Below the pieces are notes generated by a model, which was not told where the DNA came from, did not search any database, and saw only the letters and a list, made by a program, of their open reading frames with translations. From Thermodesulfovibrionales bacterium (lineage in GTDB: Bacteria > Nitrospirota > Thermodesulfovibrionia > Thermodesulfovibrionales > Dissulfurispiraceae), in assembly GCA_020062545.1 (NCBI GenBank), contig JAGUWD010000020.1, positions 62,001 through 126,000 on the forward strand: a stretch of DNA of 64,000 bases, in the 5' to 3' direction. Every line of letters starts with the position of its first letter. Positions within the stretch are counted from its first letter, which is position 1. Positions 52,307-60,905 of this stretch are shown here, piece by piece. Both the position numbers and the translations under genes were made by a program.

Positions 52307-53352
52307 TAAACACCTCCGACAATTAGACCTGCAAGAAATTCAGGAGTAGGAATCCTTATGTCATCAGGGACATCCGGACCTGTAGCAACAAGGGATAATG
52401 GACGACTGGTAAGGAGTGAAAGATTATAGAGGCTTCCATACTGTGACGCCATATCCAGCTTTGTAAAACCTATAGAATCGATCATATCGGAATTGCACTT
52501 CTGCCATGCCTTTAGCGCTGCCTGCGTATCCATGGAGGCATCCATAAGAAAGCATTTCTTTACAGGGAACCCCGAAGGAAATATCTCTCTTATATCCTCC
52601 AGTATTTCCTTATACTCATATCCAGGCGTATCAATGAGGATAGGACCTTTGCCCATCTCACGGTATATGATCTTCGGCAGATCACTCACATTTCTTATAA
52701 TCCTCAACGGGCACTTGATCTGTTTTGAAAGCTCCTTCATATATGCCATGGAGCCTATCCTGTTGTCATCGAGGGAGATGAGATTTACCGGTTTCTTTTT
52801 CGATGCAAGCAGGTGAGCCACCTTTGATATAGTCGTGGTTTTGCCGACACCGGGAGGGCCAAGGAATATAAACCCGCTCTCCTCTGCAGGCAGCATACCC
52901 TGTATCTTTAAATCCTTCTTTATAACGCCCTTGAGACTGTCCAGGGAATCCTGCGCCCTTTCGAGCAGGATTATGGCAAACTGTGTATCAACGCCTTGTT
53001 TCACAAGGAGATTGAACAATCCTTTTTTATCCTTTCCGATCCTGAGGGCAGGCACTATTGGCCGCAGTGTTTCTTTTAAGAATCCCATCTCATCCCTTAA
53101 TCCCCTTATCTCTTTCAGTATCTCCTCGACATCTGAAAACCCCGCCTTTGCAGCAGGATTAATATTCACTGCAACATCCTCCATAGAATCGTCTATGGCA
53201 GCAGTGACTTCAACCGCGTCTTTGTTGATGATCCCGAAGGGACCTGTCTTTACAGACTTGCTCGAAAGTATTATTGCGTCTGGTCCGAGCTCCTTCTTCA
53301 CCGTCTCAAGGGCTTCTTTGAAACTACGACCAACGAATTTCTTGATTTTCAT
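52306..53352 (-). CDS. flhF: flagellar biosynthesis SRP-type GTPase FlhF
   Basis: Positions new flagella. An N-terminal basic B region (MKIKKFVGRSFKEALETVKKELGPDAIILSSK) leads to the NG GTPase core: P-loop LGPPGVGKTTTISKVAHLLA, LISLDDNRIGSMAYMKELSKQ, a G3-like segment ILIDTPGYEYKE (DTPG instead of the commoner DTAG), and GFTKLDMASQYGSLYNL. 348 residues, slightly compact. It follows flhA after a repeat hairpin. Confidence 0.94.
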   Translation of the reverse strand: MKIKKFVGRSFKEALETVKKELGPDAIILSSKSVKTGPFGIINKDAVEVTAAIDDSMEDVAVNINPAAKAGFSDVEEILKEIRGLRDEMGFLKETLRPIVPALRIGKDKKGLFNLLVKQGVDTQFAIILLERAQDSLDSLKGVIKKDLKIQGMLPAEESGFIFLGPPGVGKTTTISKVAHLLASKKKPVNLISLDDNRIGSMAYMKELSKQIKCPLRIIRNVSDLPKIIYREMGKGPILIDTPGYEYKEILEDIREIFPSGFPVKKCFLMDASMDTQAALKAWQKCNSDMIDSIGFTKLDMASQYGSLYNLSLLTSRPLSLVATGPDVPDDIRIPTPEFLAGLIVGGV

Positions 53353-53371
53353 CCATCTACCCTCCGTATTG

Positions 53372-53440
53372 GCTCATAGCCGATAGCTCATGGATGCCAA
53401 ACAAAATAATTTATTTGCCATGAGTTATAAGCCATGAGCT
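53372..53440. repeat. heptad repeat hairpin between flhA and flhF
   Basis: TGGCTCA, TAGCCGA, TAGCTCA, TGGATGC then GCCATGAGTTATAAGCCATGAGCTA. Confidence 0.8.
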
Positions 53441-55484
53441 ATTCTATCTTTACCGTCCCTATCGAATAAACCTTTGTGCCCGGTGCAATTTCACCGTGGG
53501 ATACCACCATGATGCTTCCGGAAACCCGCTCTGTCAGCTTTTTCACAAACCTCCTTATTGCCGGAGAACATAAAAGCACGGGCTGGTATCCCTTCTGCAT
53601 GCCTTCCTCAAAGCTCTTTCGTATGGCCTCAACAACCTTCTCGGTTGTTGCTGGATCAAGGGCGAGATACGAACCCTGCGGCGTTGTTTGCACCGCCTCA
53701 ATGATCGATCTCTCAACCCTCGGGTCAATTAATATTACAGACACGGAACCATCTGGATTCTGCAACTGCCTTGTTATGCCCCGTGCCAATGCCTGCCTCA
53801 CATATTCCGTGAGGATATCCGTATCTTTGGTAACATTCGCATAATCCGACAACGCCTCGAGGATTGTCTGCAGATCCCTTATGCAGACCCTTTCCCTGAG
53901 AAGGTTCTGAAGCACCTTCTGAACAGCACCCAGATTCAAAAGCCCGGGGATAAGGTCTTCAACAACCTTCGGATGCGTTTTTGAAAGATTATCCAGCAGT
54001 TTCTGGACATCCTGCTTGCCGAGGAGTTCATGGGCATAGTTTTTTATCACCTCTGTAAGATGGGTCGTGATAACAGAAGGGACGTCTACAACTGTGTAGC
54101 CGGCAAGCTGCGCCCTTTCCACATCCCTTTCATCTATCCAGAGTGCAGGCAATCCGAATGTAGGGTCTTTGGCCGGTATTCCCTCTATCCCGACCTTCTC
54201 TGTTGCAGGCGAGATAGCGAGATATTTATTGATCATTACCTCCGCAGATGCAACCTCAACGCCTTTTATAAGAAGGGAATACTGCGTTGGCTTTAAAGAC
54301 AGATTATCCTTTATATGTACAGGCGGGACGATAAACCCCATGTCTGTTACCATCTGCTTTCTGATCGCCTTGATCCTCGCCAAAAGCGGGCCTCCTTCTT
54401 CCACAAGTGGGATAAGACCGTAACCTATTTCGAGGGCGAGGGGATCAAGTGGCAGTAGTGACTCAAGGGTCTCCAAAGGCTTCTCTTCTTCTGCAGGGGC
54501 CGGTACGGCCTCTTGTTCCCTTTTAGCTGACTTTCTTAAAAAATATGCGCCTGTCCCCGTAATTGTAGCAAGCATCAGGAACGGGACGTGTGGTAATCCC
54601 GGAATAAGACCGAAAAATGCCAGTATGCCCGCAGCCGTTCCCAATGCCTTTGGGTTTACCAGTAACTGTTTCACCACTTCTGCACCAAGATTGGCTTCTG
54701 TGGCGGCCCGGCTCACTATAATGCCTGCTGCTGTGGATGTAATGAGGGCGGGTATCTGGGCAACAAGTCCGTCGCCGATTGTGAGGATTGTGTAAGTCTT
54801 TGCAGCATCGGCAATGGGCATTCCTTTTTGCAAAACACCGATGAGGAAACCGCCTATTATGTTAATGACCATTATGATTATGGCTGCAATGGCATCACCC
54901 CTGACAAATTTGCTCGCGCCGTCCATGGCTCCGTAGAAATCAGCCTCCCTGCTTATCTCCTGCCTCCGCCTCCTTGCCTCTGTCTCGTCGATAAGACCTG
55001 CATTCAGATCGGCATCGATGCTCATCTGTTTGCCAGGCATTGCATCGAGGGTAAACCTTGCAGAGACCTCGGCGATCCTTCCTGCACCCTTTGTTATAAC
55101 CACAAAATTTATAATGATCAGGATAAAAAATATGACAAAGCCGACCACATAGTTGCCGCCGACAACAAATTCTCCAAAGGACTTTATAACCCTTCCTGCT
55201 GCCTCTGTGCCTATATCCCCCCTCATCAGTATCAGCCTTGTGGCAGCTATGTTCAGGGAGAGTCTGAGCAGCGTTGATATGAGAAGGATCGACGGAAATA
55301 CCGAAAAGTCAAGGGGCTTATAACTGTACGCAGAAACAAGAAGAACCACAACCGACAGGGTGATGCTGAAAGAAAGCGCCAGGTCCAACAATATTGGCGG
55401 CATGGGTATTATCATCAAACCGAGGATTAAGACAATACCAACTGCCAGCACAAGATCACTTTGTCTCAATAATCTATCGAGCAT
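53439..55484 (-). CDS. flhA: flagellar export gate protein FlhA
   Basis: Ion-driven export gate of the flagellar type III system. The N-terminal half has about eight transmembrane helices and the FHIPEP-family cytoplasmic loop (RFTLDAMPGKQMSIDADLNAGLIDETEARRRRQEISREADFYGAMDGASKFVRGDAIA). The C-terminal half (from about residue 330) forms the soluble docking ring (IRKQMVTDMGFIVPPVHIKDNLSL, VVDVPSVITTHLTEVIKNYAHELLGKQDVQ). 681 residues, normal. It overlaps flhB by 11 bp. Confidence 0.97.
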   Translation of the reverse strand: MLDRLLRQSDLVLAVGIVLILGLMIIPMPPILLDLALSFSITLSVVVLLVSAYSYKPLDFSVFPSILLISTLLRLSLNIAATRLILMRGDIGTEAAGRVIKSFGEFVVGGNYVVGFVIFFILIIINFVVITKGAGRIAEVSARFTLDAMPGKQMSIDADLNAGLIDETEARRRRQEISREADFYGAMDGASKFVRGDAIAAIIIMVINIIGGFLIGVLQKGMPIADAAKTYTILTIGDGLVAQIPALITSTAAGIIVSRAATEANLGAEVVKQLLVNPKALGTAAGILAFFGLIPGLPHVPFLMLATITGTGAYFLRKSAKREQEAVPAPAEEEKPLETLESLLPLDPLALEIGYGLIPLVEEGGPLLARIKAIRKQMVTDMGFIVPPVHIKDNLSLKPTQYSLLIKGVEVASAEVMINKYLAISPATEKVGIEGIPAKDPTFGLPALWIDERDVERAQLAGYTVVDVPSVITTHLTEVIKNYAHELLGKQDVQKLLDNLSKTHPKVVEDLIPGLLNLGAVQKVLQNLLRERVCIRDLQTILEALSDYANVTKDTDILTEYVRQALARGITRQLQNPDGSVSVILIDPRVERSIIEAVQTTPQGSYLALDPATTEKVVEAIRKSFEEGMQKGYQPVLLCSPAIRRFVKKLTERVSGSIMVVSHGEIAPGTKVYSIGTVKIE

Positions 55485-56544
55485 GGCCTGCCTTTTTGTT
55501 TTTCAGTTTATACACATTCGCAAGTATCGTTGCTACTGCCCTGTACAATGTCTCGGGAATCTCCTGTCCAATGTTCAATTTAAATAAAGTCCTTGCAAGG
55601 GGCTTGTCCTCAAAAACAGTCACACCGCTCTTTACAGCAATTTCCTTTATCTTCTCCGCAACAATGTTTGCTCCCTTCGCAACGATTGTCGGAGCACCCA
55701 TCTTTGAAGAGTCATACTTTAACGCTACAGCAAAATGCGTGGGGTTCGTTATAACCACATCGGCCTTTGGAACCTCCTGCATCATCCTCTTCCGTGCCAT
55801 CTCCCTCTGAAGGCTCTTTATCCGCGCCTTAACGCGGGGATCGCCCTCCACCTCTTTGTACTCTTCCTTCACTTCCTGTTTGGTCATCCTCAAGTTGCGT
55901 TCAAACTGCCATCTCTGGTAGGCAAAATCAGCAACTGCAAAAACAGTCAGGACAACAGCCGAGATAAGTAAAAGCTTTCTTATCTGGTTGAATGAAAAGC
56001 CCATAATTGACTGTATGTCCATATCTACAAGCAGGGGGAGATTTACCAGTTCTTTTTTTATAAGGAGATAAATAATAAAGCCGAGAACAATAACCTTTAA
56101 GACGCCCTTTAAGGTTTCGAAAATTGTATTAAGACTGAAAAATTTCTTTACCCCCTCGAGAGGATTAATCCTGTTAATATCCGGACTCAAAGGAGCAGGC
56201 GAGAGCAAAAAGCCTGTCTGTAAAAAATGCACAATCACGATAGCAAAAAGCATAAGCCCCAGGAAGGGAGCCATCATCAATGCTACATTGACCGTGTCTG
56301 TCTTAAATATATCCATAAAGGAAACCTCGTTCAAAGAAATCTCAAAACCCCTTTTCAGCGATGTCTTCATATATGTAAGCAGAGAGGTGAACATAAAGCC
56401 GCCGAATGAGAGATAGAAAAACACCACCCACAGGGGTATAATCCCTGTAAGCTCCCTGCTCCTCGGTATTTCACCCTTTTCCCGTGCCTTTTGACGCCTT
56501 CGGGGCGTCGCTTGTTCCGTTCGTTCATCAAACTCTTCAGGCAT
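55474..56544 (-). CDS. flhB: flagellar export switch protein FlhB
   Basis: Substrate-specificity switch of the export apparatus. It begins with a charged EEFDERTEQATPRRRQKAREKGEIPRSRELT, has four transmembrane helices, and the autocleavage motif NPTH in VVITNPTHFAVALKYDSSKMGAPTIVAKGANIVAEKI. The 356-residue length is normal. It overlaps flhA and starts 3 bp after the fliR stop. Confidence 0.97.
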   Translation of the reverse strand: MPEEFDERTEQATPRRRQKAREKGEIPRSRELTGIIPLWVVFFYLSFGGFMFTSLLTYMKTSLKRGFEISLNEVSFMDIFKTDTVNVALMMAPFLGLMLFAIVIVHFLQTGFLLSPAPLSPDINRINPLEGVKKFFSLNTIFETLKGVLKVIVLGFIIYLLIKKELVNLPLLVDMDIQSIMGFSFNQIRKLLLISAVVLTVFAVADFAYQRWQFERNLRMTKQEVKEEYKEVEGDPRVKARIKSLQREMARKRMMQEVPKADVVITNPTHFAVALKYDSSKMGAPTIVAKGANIVAEKIKEIAVKSGVTVFEDKPLARTLFKLNIGQEIPETLYRAVATILANVYKLKNKKAGHAR

Positions 56545-56547
56545 CTG

Positions 56548-57285
56548 TTACCTCGTAAAGACCATTATCGCATCCTTTACATTTATAAAGGCCTTTGAAA
56601 CGACCATCAATACAAGTGGCAATGAAAGCGCCATAAAAATAATCCCGATGGTAATAAGCAATGGAAAACTTATAAAGAATATATTGGCCTGTGGCAGCGC
56701 CCTCGAAAGAAAGCCCATTGCAAGATTGATCAATACCTGAACAAGAATGACAGGGGCTGCTATTTTAAAGGCCAGCGGAAACAGAATAGAATTGAGCTTT
56801 ATAATGGAATCGAATATTCCTTTGTACTGGATGCTGCTTATATCAAAGCTGCGCGCAATGCCCTCGATGAAATAATAATGCATATCGAGTATGAAAAAAA
56901 GCCCCATGGAAATAAATGTGTAAAAAAGACTCAAAGGTCCAAGCTGTTCACCAAACATGGGGTTAAAAATAGCAGCCACGCCAATTCCCATCTCTATGCT
57001 CATCCACTGGGCTGCTGTTTCAACAGCTCCGAGGATTATCCTTGCTGTTAAACCTATTGCAGAGCCGATAAAGAATGCCTCAAACACAGACCTCACAGGA
57101 TTGCCGGTCTTTACTTCAACCACAGGCAGAAGAAGAAGCGTCAGTGCAATGGCAAGCCCTGCCCTAACCATTATTGGTGTCATTCTCGCCCCGATAAACG
57201 GAATGAAAGAGAGGATGACAGCAACCCTTATGAATACGGGGATGAACTTTTCAGCATACGTGTTTATAAGGTTATAAAGCTCCAT
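56548..57285 (-). CDS. fliR: flagellar export protein FliR
   Basis: Membrane component of the FliPQR export pore, 245 residues with about six hydrophobic segments. Family features: FIPVFIRVAVILSFIPFIGARMTPIMVRAGLAIALTLLLLP, AVETAAQWMSIEMGIGVAAIFNPMFGEQLGPLSLFYTFISMGLF, and a C-terminal FFISFPLLITIGIIFMALSLPLV. It lies 1 bp after fliQ and immediately before flhB. Confidence 0.95.
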   Translation of the reverse strand: MELYNLINTYAEKFIPVFIRVAVILSFIPFIGARMTPIMVRAGLAIALTLLLLPVVEVKTGNPVRSVFEAFFIGSAIGLTARIILGAVETAAQWMSIEMGIGVAAIFNPMFGEQLGPLSLFYTFISMGLFFILDMHYYFIEGIARSFDISSIQYKGIFDSIIKLNSILFPLAFKIAAPVILVQVLINLAMGFLSRALPQANIFFISFPLLITIGIIFMALSLPLVLMVVSKAFINVKDAIMVFTR

Positions 57286-57286
57286 C

Positions 57287-57556
57287 TTACCTCACATACA
57301 TTGGTATATTCTCGAATATGCTTCTTGTGAATCCAACCAGCACCTTAACCATCCACGGCAGCGCAACGAGCAGAGTAATGAAAACAGCTATTATCTTCGG
57401 CACAAAGGTCATTGTCATTTCCTGAAGCTGTGTTATTGCCTGGAAAATACTTATCAGCACTCCAACTATAAGGCTGACCAGCAATACGGGCCCGCCGACA
57501 AGCAATATTGTCTCAAATGTCTGCCTCGATATCTGATTTAATAATTCGGTTGTCAT
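57287..57556 (-). CDS. fliQ: flagellar export protein FliQ
   Basis: Small two-helix pore component. From MTTELLNQISRQTFETILLVGGPVLLVSLIVGVLISIFQAITQLQEMTMTFVPKI to PMYVR it has 89 residues. I take the ATG at 57556, which overlaps the fliP stop (ATGA) and has GGAGG upstream; the track ORF start at 57595 would overlap fliP by 43 bp. Confidence 0.95.
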   Translation of the reverse strand: MTTELLNQISRQTFETILLVGGPVLLVSLIVGVLISIFQAITQLQEMTMTFVPKIIAVFITLLVALPWMVKVLVGFTRSIFENIPMYVR

Positions 57557-58593
57557 TTGAATCCTCCGATAAGCGAGCCTATCAACAAATCCCATCCATC
57601 AACAAGAACGAACAGAAGCAATTTAAAAGGCATGGAGACCATAATAGGGGGGAGCATCATCATACCCATTGAGAGGAGCACACTGGCAACAACCATATCA
57701 ATAACTAAAAAGGGCAGGAATATAAGGAAACCTATCTCAAATGCCTTTTTAAGCTCGCCAATGGCAAAGGCAGGAATAACAACCCTCATCGGCAGATCCA
57801 TGGGTGTTGCAGGCCTTTCAGATTTTGACATCTTTAAAAAAAGCGCAAGATCTTTTTCCCTGGTCTGCTTCAGCATAAATTCCTTCAACGGAACTCCTGC
57901 CCTGTTAAGGGCTTCTTCCGCATTTATCTCCTTTTTTGTATAAGGCTGGTAGGCATCAGCGTAAATCCTGTCCACAACAGGCGACATAACAAAGAGGGTA
58001 ATAAAGAGGGACAGACCGATTATTACCTGTGTGGGAGGAACCTGCGGAGTTCCAAGCGCCTGCCTGAGAAAGGAAAGAACAACAACAATTCTTGTAAAGC
58101 ATGTGGTCATGACAAGGATTGCAGGCAATATAGAGAGCAGTGTAAGGAATAAGAGTAATTCAAGAGGTGTGGTTAAACCAAGGAATCCTCCGGCAGGCGG
58201 AGGAGGCGCCGGTGCAGCAAAAGATAAATCAGGCAACAGGCACGAGGCTATAGGCAATAGGGCAAAGTAAAAAAATTTTCTTTTTATAAAATCTTTTATA
58301 CCGAGTGGCTGGTGGCTGGTAATCGCTGGCTGCTGTTTCATCGCTTCTTCCACATCAGACGGGTTAGGTTTGCTCAGAATGGATATGCTTTCATCAGCAA
58401 TTCCCAGAACAAGGTATTCCTTTAAAACCTTAACAATTGCAACTCCCTTTTTAGGGCCAAAAGGCTGATATTGGACAATCTCGATCAATCCTTTATTGGG
58501 TAAAACCCTCTGTTTCAGAAATCTGAGGAGTAAATACAGACCGCCGAGGACAATCAGCAGTGCAACTGTAACCTTAATTAACTCAAAGCCCAA
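57553..58593 (-). CDS. fliP: FliO-FliP fusion (flagellar export gate)
   Basis: One open frame joins FliO (one transmembrane helix FELIKVTVALLIVLGGLYLLLRFL, then the small domain IVQYQPFGPKKGVAIVKVLKEYLVLGIADESISIL) to a complete FliP (TPLELLLFLTLLSILPAILVMTTCFTRIVVVLSFLRQALGTPQVPPTQVIIGLSLF...). The junction, about residues 85-127, is built from two heptad tracts and includes a signal-peptide-like segment (FFYFALLPIASCLLPDLSFAA), as FliP normally has. I favour the TTG at 58593 (GGAGG upstream). An internal ATG at 58341 with a GGAAG-like site could start FliP alone, so a split product is possible. Confidence 0.88.
   Translation of the reverse strand: MGFELIKVTVALLIVLGGLYLLLRFLKQRVLPNKGLIEIVQYQPFGPKKGVAIVKVLKEYLVLGIADESISILSKPNPSDVEEAMKQQPAITSHQPLGIKDFIKRKFFYFALLPIASCLLPDLSFAAPAPPPPAGGFLGLTTPLELLLFLTLLSILPAILVMTTCFTRIVVVLSFLRQALGTPQVPPTQVIIGLSLFITLFVMSPVVDRIYADAYQPYTKKEINAEEALNRAGVPLKEFMLKQTREKDLALFLKMSKSERPATPMDLPMRVVIPAFAIGELKKAFEIGFLIFLPFLVIDMVVASVLLSMGMMMLPPIMVSMPFKLLLFVLVDGWDLLIGSLIGGFK
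58228..58262. repeat. heptad tract encoding the FliP signal segment
   Basis: ATCAGGC, AACAGGC, ACGAGGC, TATAGGC, AATAGGG on the + strand, in frame inside fliOP. Confidence 0.85.
58305..58333. repeat. heptad tract encoding the FliO-FliP linker
   Basis: GTGGCTG, GTGGCTG, GTAATCG, CTGGCTG, CTG. It encodes the QQPAITSHQPL linker. Confidence 0.8.
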
Positions 58594-58609
58594 ATTAACC
58601 CTCCATTTT

Positions 58610-58678
58610 AGCTCATGGCTCATAGCTCACGGCTTTTAAAATTAGATTAGCATCTACGAGCCATCAGCTATGAGCTAT
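58610..58678. repeat. heptad repeat hairpin between fliN and fliOP
   Basis: TAGCTCA, TGGCTCA, TAGCTCA, CGGCTTT then complementary CGAGCCATCAGCTATGAGCTA. It reaches the fliN stop. Confidence 0.8.
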
Positions 58679-59004
58679 TTTAACTGCCTCACTCTTTCAG
58701 TCGGACTTATAATGTCAGTGAGTCTGATACCGAACTTCTCATTGACAACAACAACCTCTCCTCTGCCGATCAGTCTCTCGTTCACGTATACTTCCATGGG
58801 CTCTCCTGCCAGTTTTTCAAGGGCGATAACAGATCCCTGCCCAAGCTGAAGCAGTTCCTGAATGAGTATCTTTGTCCTGCCGATAACAACGGTCAGCTCA
58901 AGGGGGACATCAAGAATAAAATTTATATCCCTCTGGGAAACCTGAGGCGACTGTGCCTCTCCCTGAAATTCCTGTACATCCAAATTTTTTACTTCGTCTA
59001 CCAT
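58675..59004 (-). CDS. fliN: flagellar motor switch protein FliN
   Basis: C-ring component. The 109-residue protein has the SpoA domain NFILDVPLELTVVIGRTKILIQELLQLGQGSVIALEKLAGEPMEVYVNERLIGRGEVVVVNEKFGIRLTDIISPTERVRQL, near the minimal FliN form, without the CheC-like extension of FliY. RBS GGAGG (CCGGAGGTT). It is preceded by fliM after a 66-bp repeat-filled gap. Confidence 0.96.
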   Translation of the reverse strand: MVDEVKNLDVQEFQGEAQSPQVSQRDINFILDVPLELTVVIGRTKILIQELLQLGQGSVIALEKLAGEPMEVYVNERLIGRGEVVVVNEKFGIRLTDIISPTERVRQLK

Positions 59005-59019
59005 TTTAACCTCCGGTTT

Positions 59020-59097
59020 AGCTCTTAGCTATTAGCTCATAGTCTTTAATTAGCATCCATGAGCTAAGAGCTAAATTGAGCCATGAGCTATTACTTT
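59020..59097. repeat. heptad repeat hairpin between fliM and fliN
   Basis: TAGCTCT, TAGCTAT, TAGCTCA, TAGTCTT then ATGAGCTAAGAGCTAAATTGAGCCATGAGCTA. The right arm encodes the FliM C-terminus (IAHGSI). Confidence 0.8.
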
Positions 59098-60048
59098 TGT
59101 TATTTTTAATGCATACGAGCCTTTATAAACCCCGAATCTTCCCTTAAACTTCTGGGCTCCCTCGACAAGTATATTGATATCTTCGTCCACCCTCTGATTG
59201 AGGATTATTACATCCGATACCTTCATATCAAGAACATCCTGGACTGTGACTCTTGTATCTCCAAGTCTGCCTGTCACAGTTACAGGAATCTCTTTCAGCC
59301 TCTCCTTTAATCTCTCAAGCCACTTTATGTCCAGTTCATCCCTGTCAGCAGAAAATGCACTATAAAGTTTTTCTTTTATCGGTTCTACTGTTCCATATGG
59401 TATGCAGAGAAATGCCCGACATTGCTTACCCTCGATCTCGAGGACAAATTCGACCTTTATCACCACATCCACAGGAGTCACGATGGTAACAAACTGCGGG
59501 TTCATTTCGGAGCGCACATATGTCGGGATTATCGGATAGATGGGCTTCCACGCCTCTTCCATATCACTAAAGAACATCATCACCACTTTGTGTATTATCT
59601 TCTGCTCTATAGGGGTGAACTCCCTGCCTTCAGGCTTGTAATAGCCCTTGCCCGTGCCGCCGAAGAAAAATTCAATGAGGCTGAATATCATCGGTGCATC
59701 GAACACAAGAAGGCCAAATCCCCTCAGCGGCTCCATCCTAAAAACATTTATACTCGATGGAAAAGGAACGCCGCGCATGAAGTCATAGAACTTCGTAATA
59801 TTGACATTCACATTGGTAACATCAACCATACGCCTGATTGCTGCTGACAAAGACAGACGGAAGTTTCTGGCGAGCCTTTCGTTCGCGATGTCGAGGGAGG
59901 GCATTCTCCCCCTGACGATTTTTTCTTGACCCGTAAAGTCATAGGGCTTTATGCCTGAGACTTCTTCTACCTTCTCGGTCTCTACAGCGCCTTCTGCTAT
60001 TCCTTTTAACAGCGCATCAACTTCTTCTTGCGAAAGAATATCTTCCAT
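59071..60048 (-). CDS. fliM: flagellar motor switch protein FliM
   Basis: Receives CheY-P and sets rotation direction. N-terminal CheY-binding peptide MEDILSQEEVDALLKG, middle domain with MPSLDIANERLARNFRLSLSAAIRRMVDV and GGTGKGYYKPEGREFTPIEQKI, and C-terminal SpoA domain (LKEIPVTVTGRLGDTRVTVQDVLDMKVSDVIIL). I use the ATG at 60048 with GGAGG upstream (the track used the preceding TTG). The last residues are repeat-encoded. Confidence 0.96.
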   Translation of the reverse strand: MEDILSQEEVDALLKGIAEGAVETEKVEEVSGIKPYDFTGQEKIVRGRMPSLDIANERLARNFRLSLSAAIRRMVDVTNVNVNITKFYDFMRGVPFPSSINVFRMEPLRGFGLLVFDAPMIFSLIEFFFGGTGKGYYKPEGREFTPIEQKIIHKVVMMFFSDMEEAWKPIYPIIPTYVRSEMNPQFVTIVTPVDVVIKVEFVLEIEGKQCRAFLCIPYGTVEPIKEKLYSAFSADRDELDIKWLERLKERLKEIPVTVTGRLGDTRVTVQDVLDMKVSDVIILNQRVDEDINILVEGAQKFKGRFGVYKGSYALKITKVIAHGSI

Positions 60049-60058
60049 CAAACCTCCG

Positions 60059-60128
60059 GTTTAGCTAATAGCTGATAGCTCATAGATGCTAATTCTAAAA
60101 GACTATGAGCCATGAGCTATGAGCTATT
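60059..60128. repeat. heptad repeat hairpin between fliL and fliM
   Basis: TAGCTAA, TAGCTGA, TAGCTCA, TAGATGC then ACTATGAGCCATGAGCTATGAGCTA. Confidence 0.8.
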
Positions 60129-60619
60129 TACTGCATTACAAAATCCGTAAGATATACATTTTTTACCGAGTTCTCTCCAAGCACCTGGTTAATCCTTATA
60201 TTTATCTCGTCCTTAAGCTGCAGTTTTCCCTCTGGTGAGATCAATGCATCGGATGTCTTGCTTGTAAGGAGTGTAATAATCGCATCCCTTATCTGAGGGG
60301 TCTTTGCCTTTGCCTTTTCCATAACAGCAGGCCCGGCAAGCTCAAGCTGCAAAGATACCTTTAAAAATCTTGTCCCTGTCGGATCACTCAGGTTAACAAC
60401 AAATGGTTCAAGAGCAAATGTTACTCCTTCTGCAGCCTTTGTCTCTTCAGCTTTTTGCGCCTTATTGCTTGATTTTGTGAAAAAGAAGAATGCACCTGCA
60501 CCACCGGCAAGGACAGCAACTGCAATAATGATAATCAAGATCAAATTCTTTCCCTTTTTCTTTTTCGGCTCTTGACCTTCTTCTTCGCCTTCTAATTTTT
60601 CTTCTTTTTCGTCAACCAT
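60128..60619 (-). CDS. fliL: flagellar basal body protein FliL
   Basis: Stator-associated single-pass inner-membrane protein. A charged cytoplasmic N-terminus (EKEEKLEGEEEGQEPKKKKGK), a transmembrane helix (about residues 26-47, LILIIIIAVAVLAGGAGAFFFF) and a periplasmic SPFH-like domain (FALEPFVVNLSDPTGTRFLKVSLQLEL, IRDAIITLLTSKTSDALISPEGKLQLKDEI). It is the first gene behind the sigma-54 promoter at 60716. Confidence 0.95.
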   Translation of the reverse strand: MVDEKEEKLEGEEEGQEPKKKKGKNLILIIIIAVAVLAGGAGAFFFFTKSSNKAQKAEETKAAEGVTFALEPFVVNLSDPTGTRFLKVSLQLELAGPAVMEKAKAKTPQIRDAIITLLTSKTSDALISPEGKLQLKDEINIRINQVLGENSVKNVYLTDFVMQ

Positions 60620-60649
60620 AAAATACCTCCATATTTTCGTTGTAGGTTA

Positions 60650-60720
60650 TAGTATTATAGCGTTTATCGTGTTATAGCATCATGGCATAACACCTTTATA
60701 AAAAACGCTATAAACGCAAT
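60650..60720. repeat. inverted repeat in the fliL leader
   Basis: TATAGCGTTTATCGTGTTATAG pairs with TATAAAAAACGCTATAAACGC and GGCATAACACC. It overlaps the -12 side of the sigma-54 promoter. Confidence 0.6.
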
Positions 60721-60730
60721 TGCTGTGCCA
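60716..60730 (-). promoter_or_regulatory. sigma-54 promoter of the fliL-fliA operon
   Basis: CTGGCACAGCAATTGCG on the minus strand has TGGCAC at -24 and TTGC at -12 with the canonical ten bases between GG and GC. fliL starts about 97 bp downstream. Confidence 0.85.
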
Positions 60731-60837
60731 GAGATTAACTAATTGAATTATAACAAAATTGGTGTGTGGAGGTCAAAAAAATGACGGTTAAATCCCAACT
60801 ACAGGAAATTAACCGTCAAAAAATCACATAAAACAGG

Positions 60838-60905
60838 TTATAGGCAATAGGTCATGGATTTTTTTTAATTTTCCATAACCTATCACCTATTGCCCGTTAT
60901 CTATC
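60838..60905. repeat. heptad repeat hairpin after the first hook gene
   Basis: TATAGGCAATAGGTCATGGA pairs with TCCATAACCTATCACCTATTGCC around a T-rich loop. It covers the stop of the 561-residue hook protein gene. Confidence 0.8.

Noticed and set aside
58594-58623. Longer start for FliO (MSHELKWRVN...)
   Set aside because: These codons read the TAGCTCA repeat, and the RBS GGAGG lies downstream of this ATG, before the TTG at 58593.
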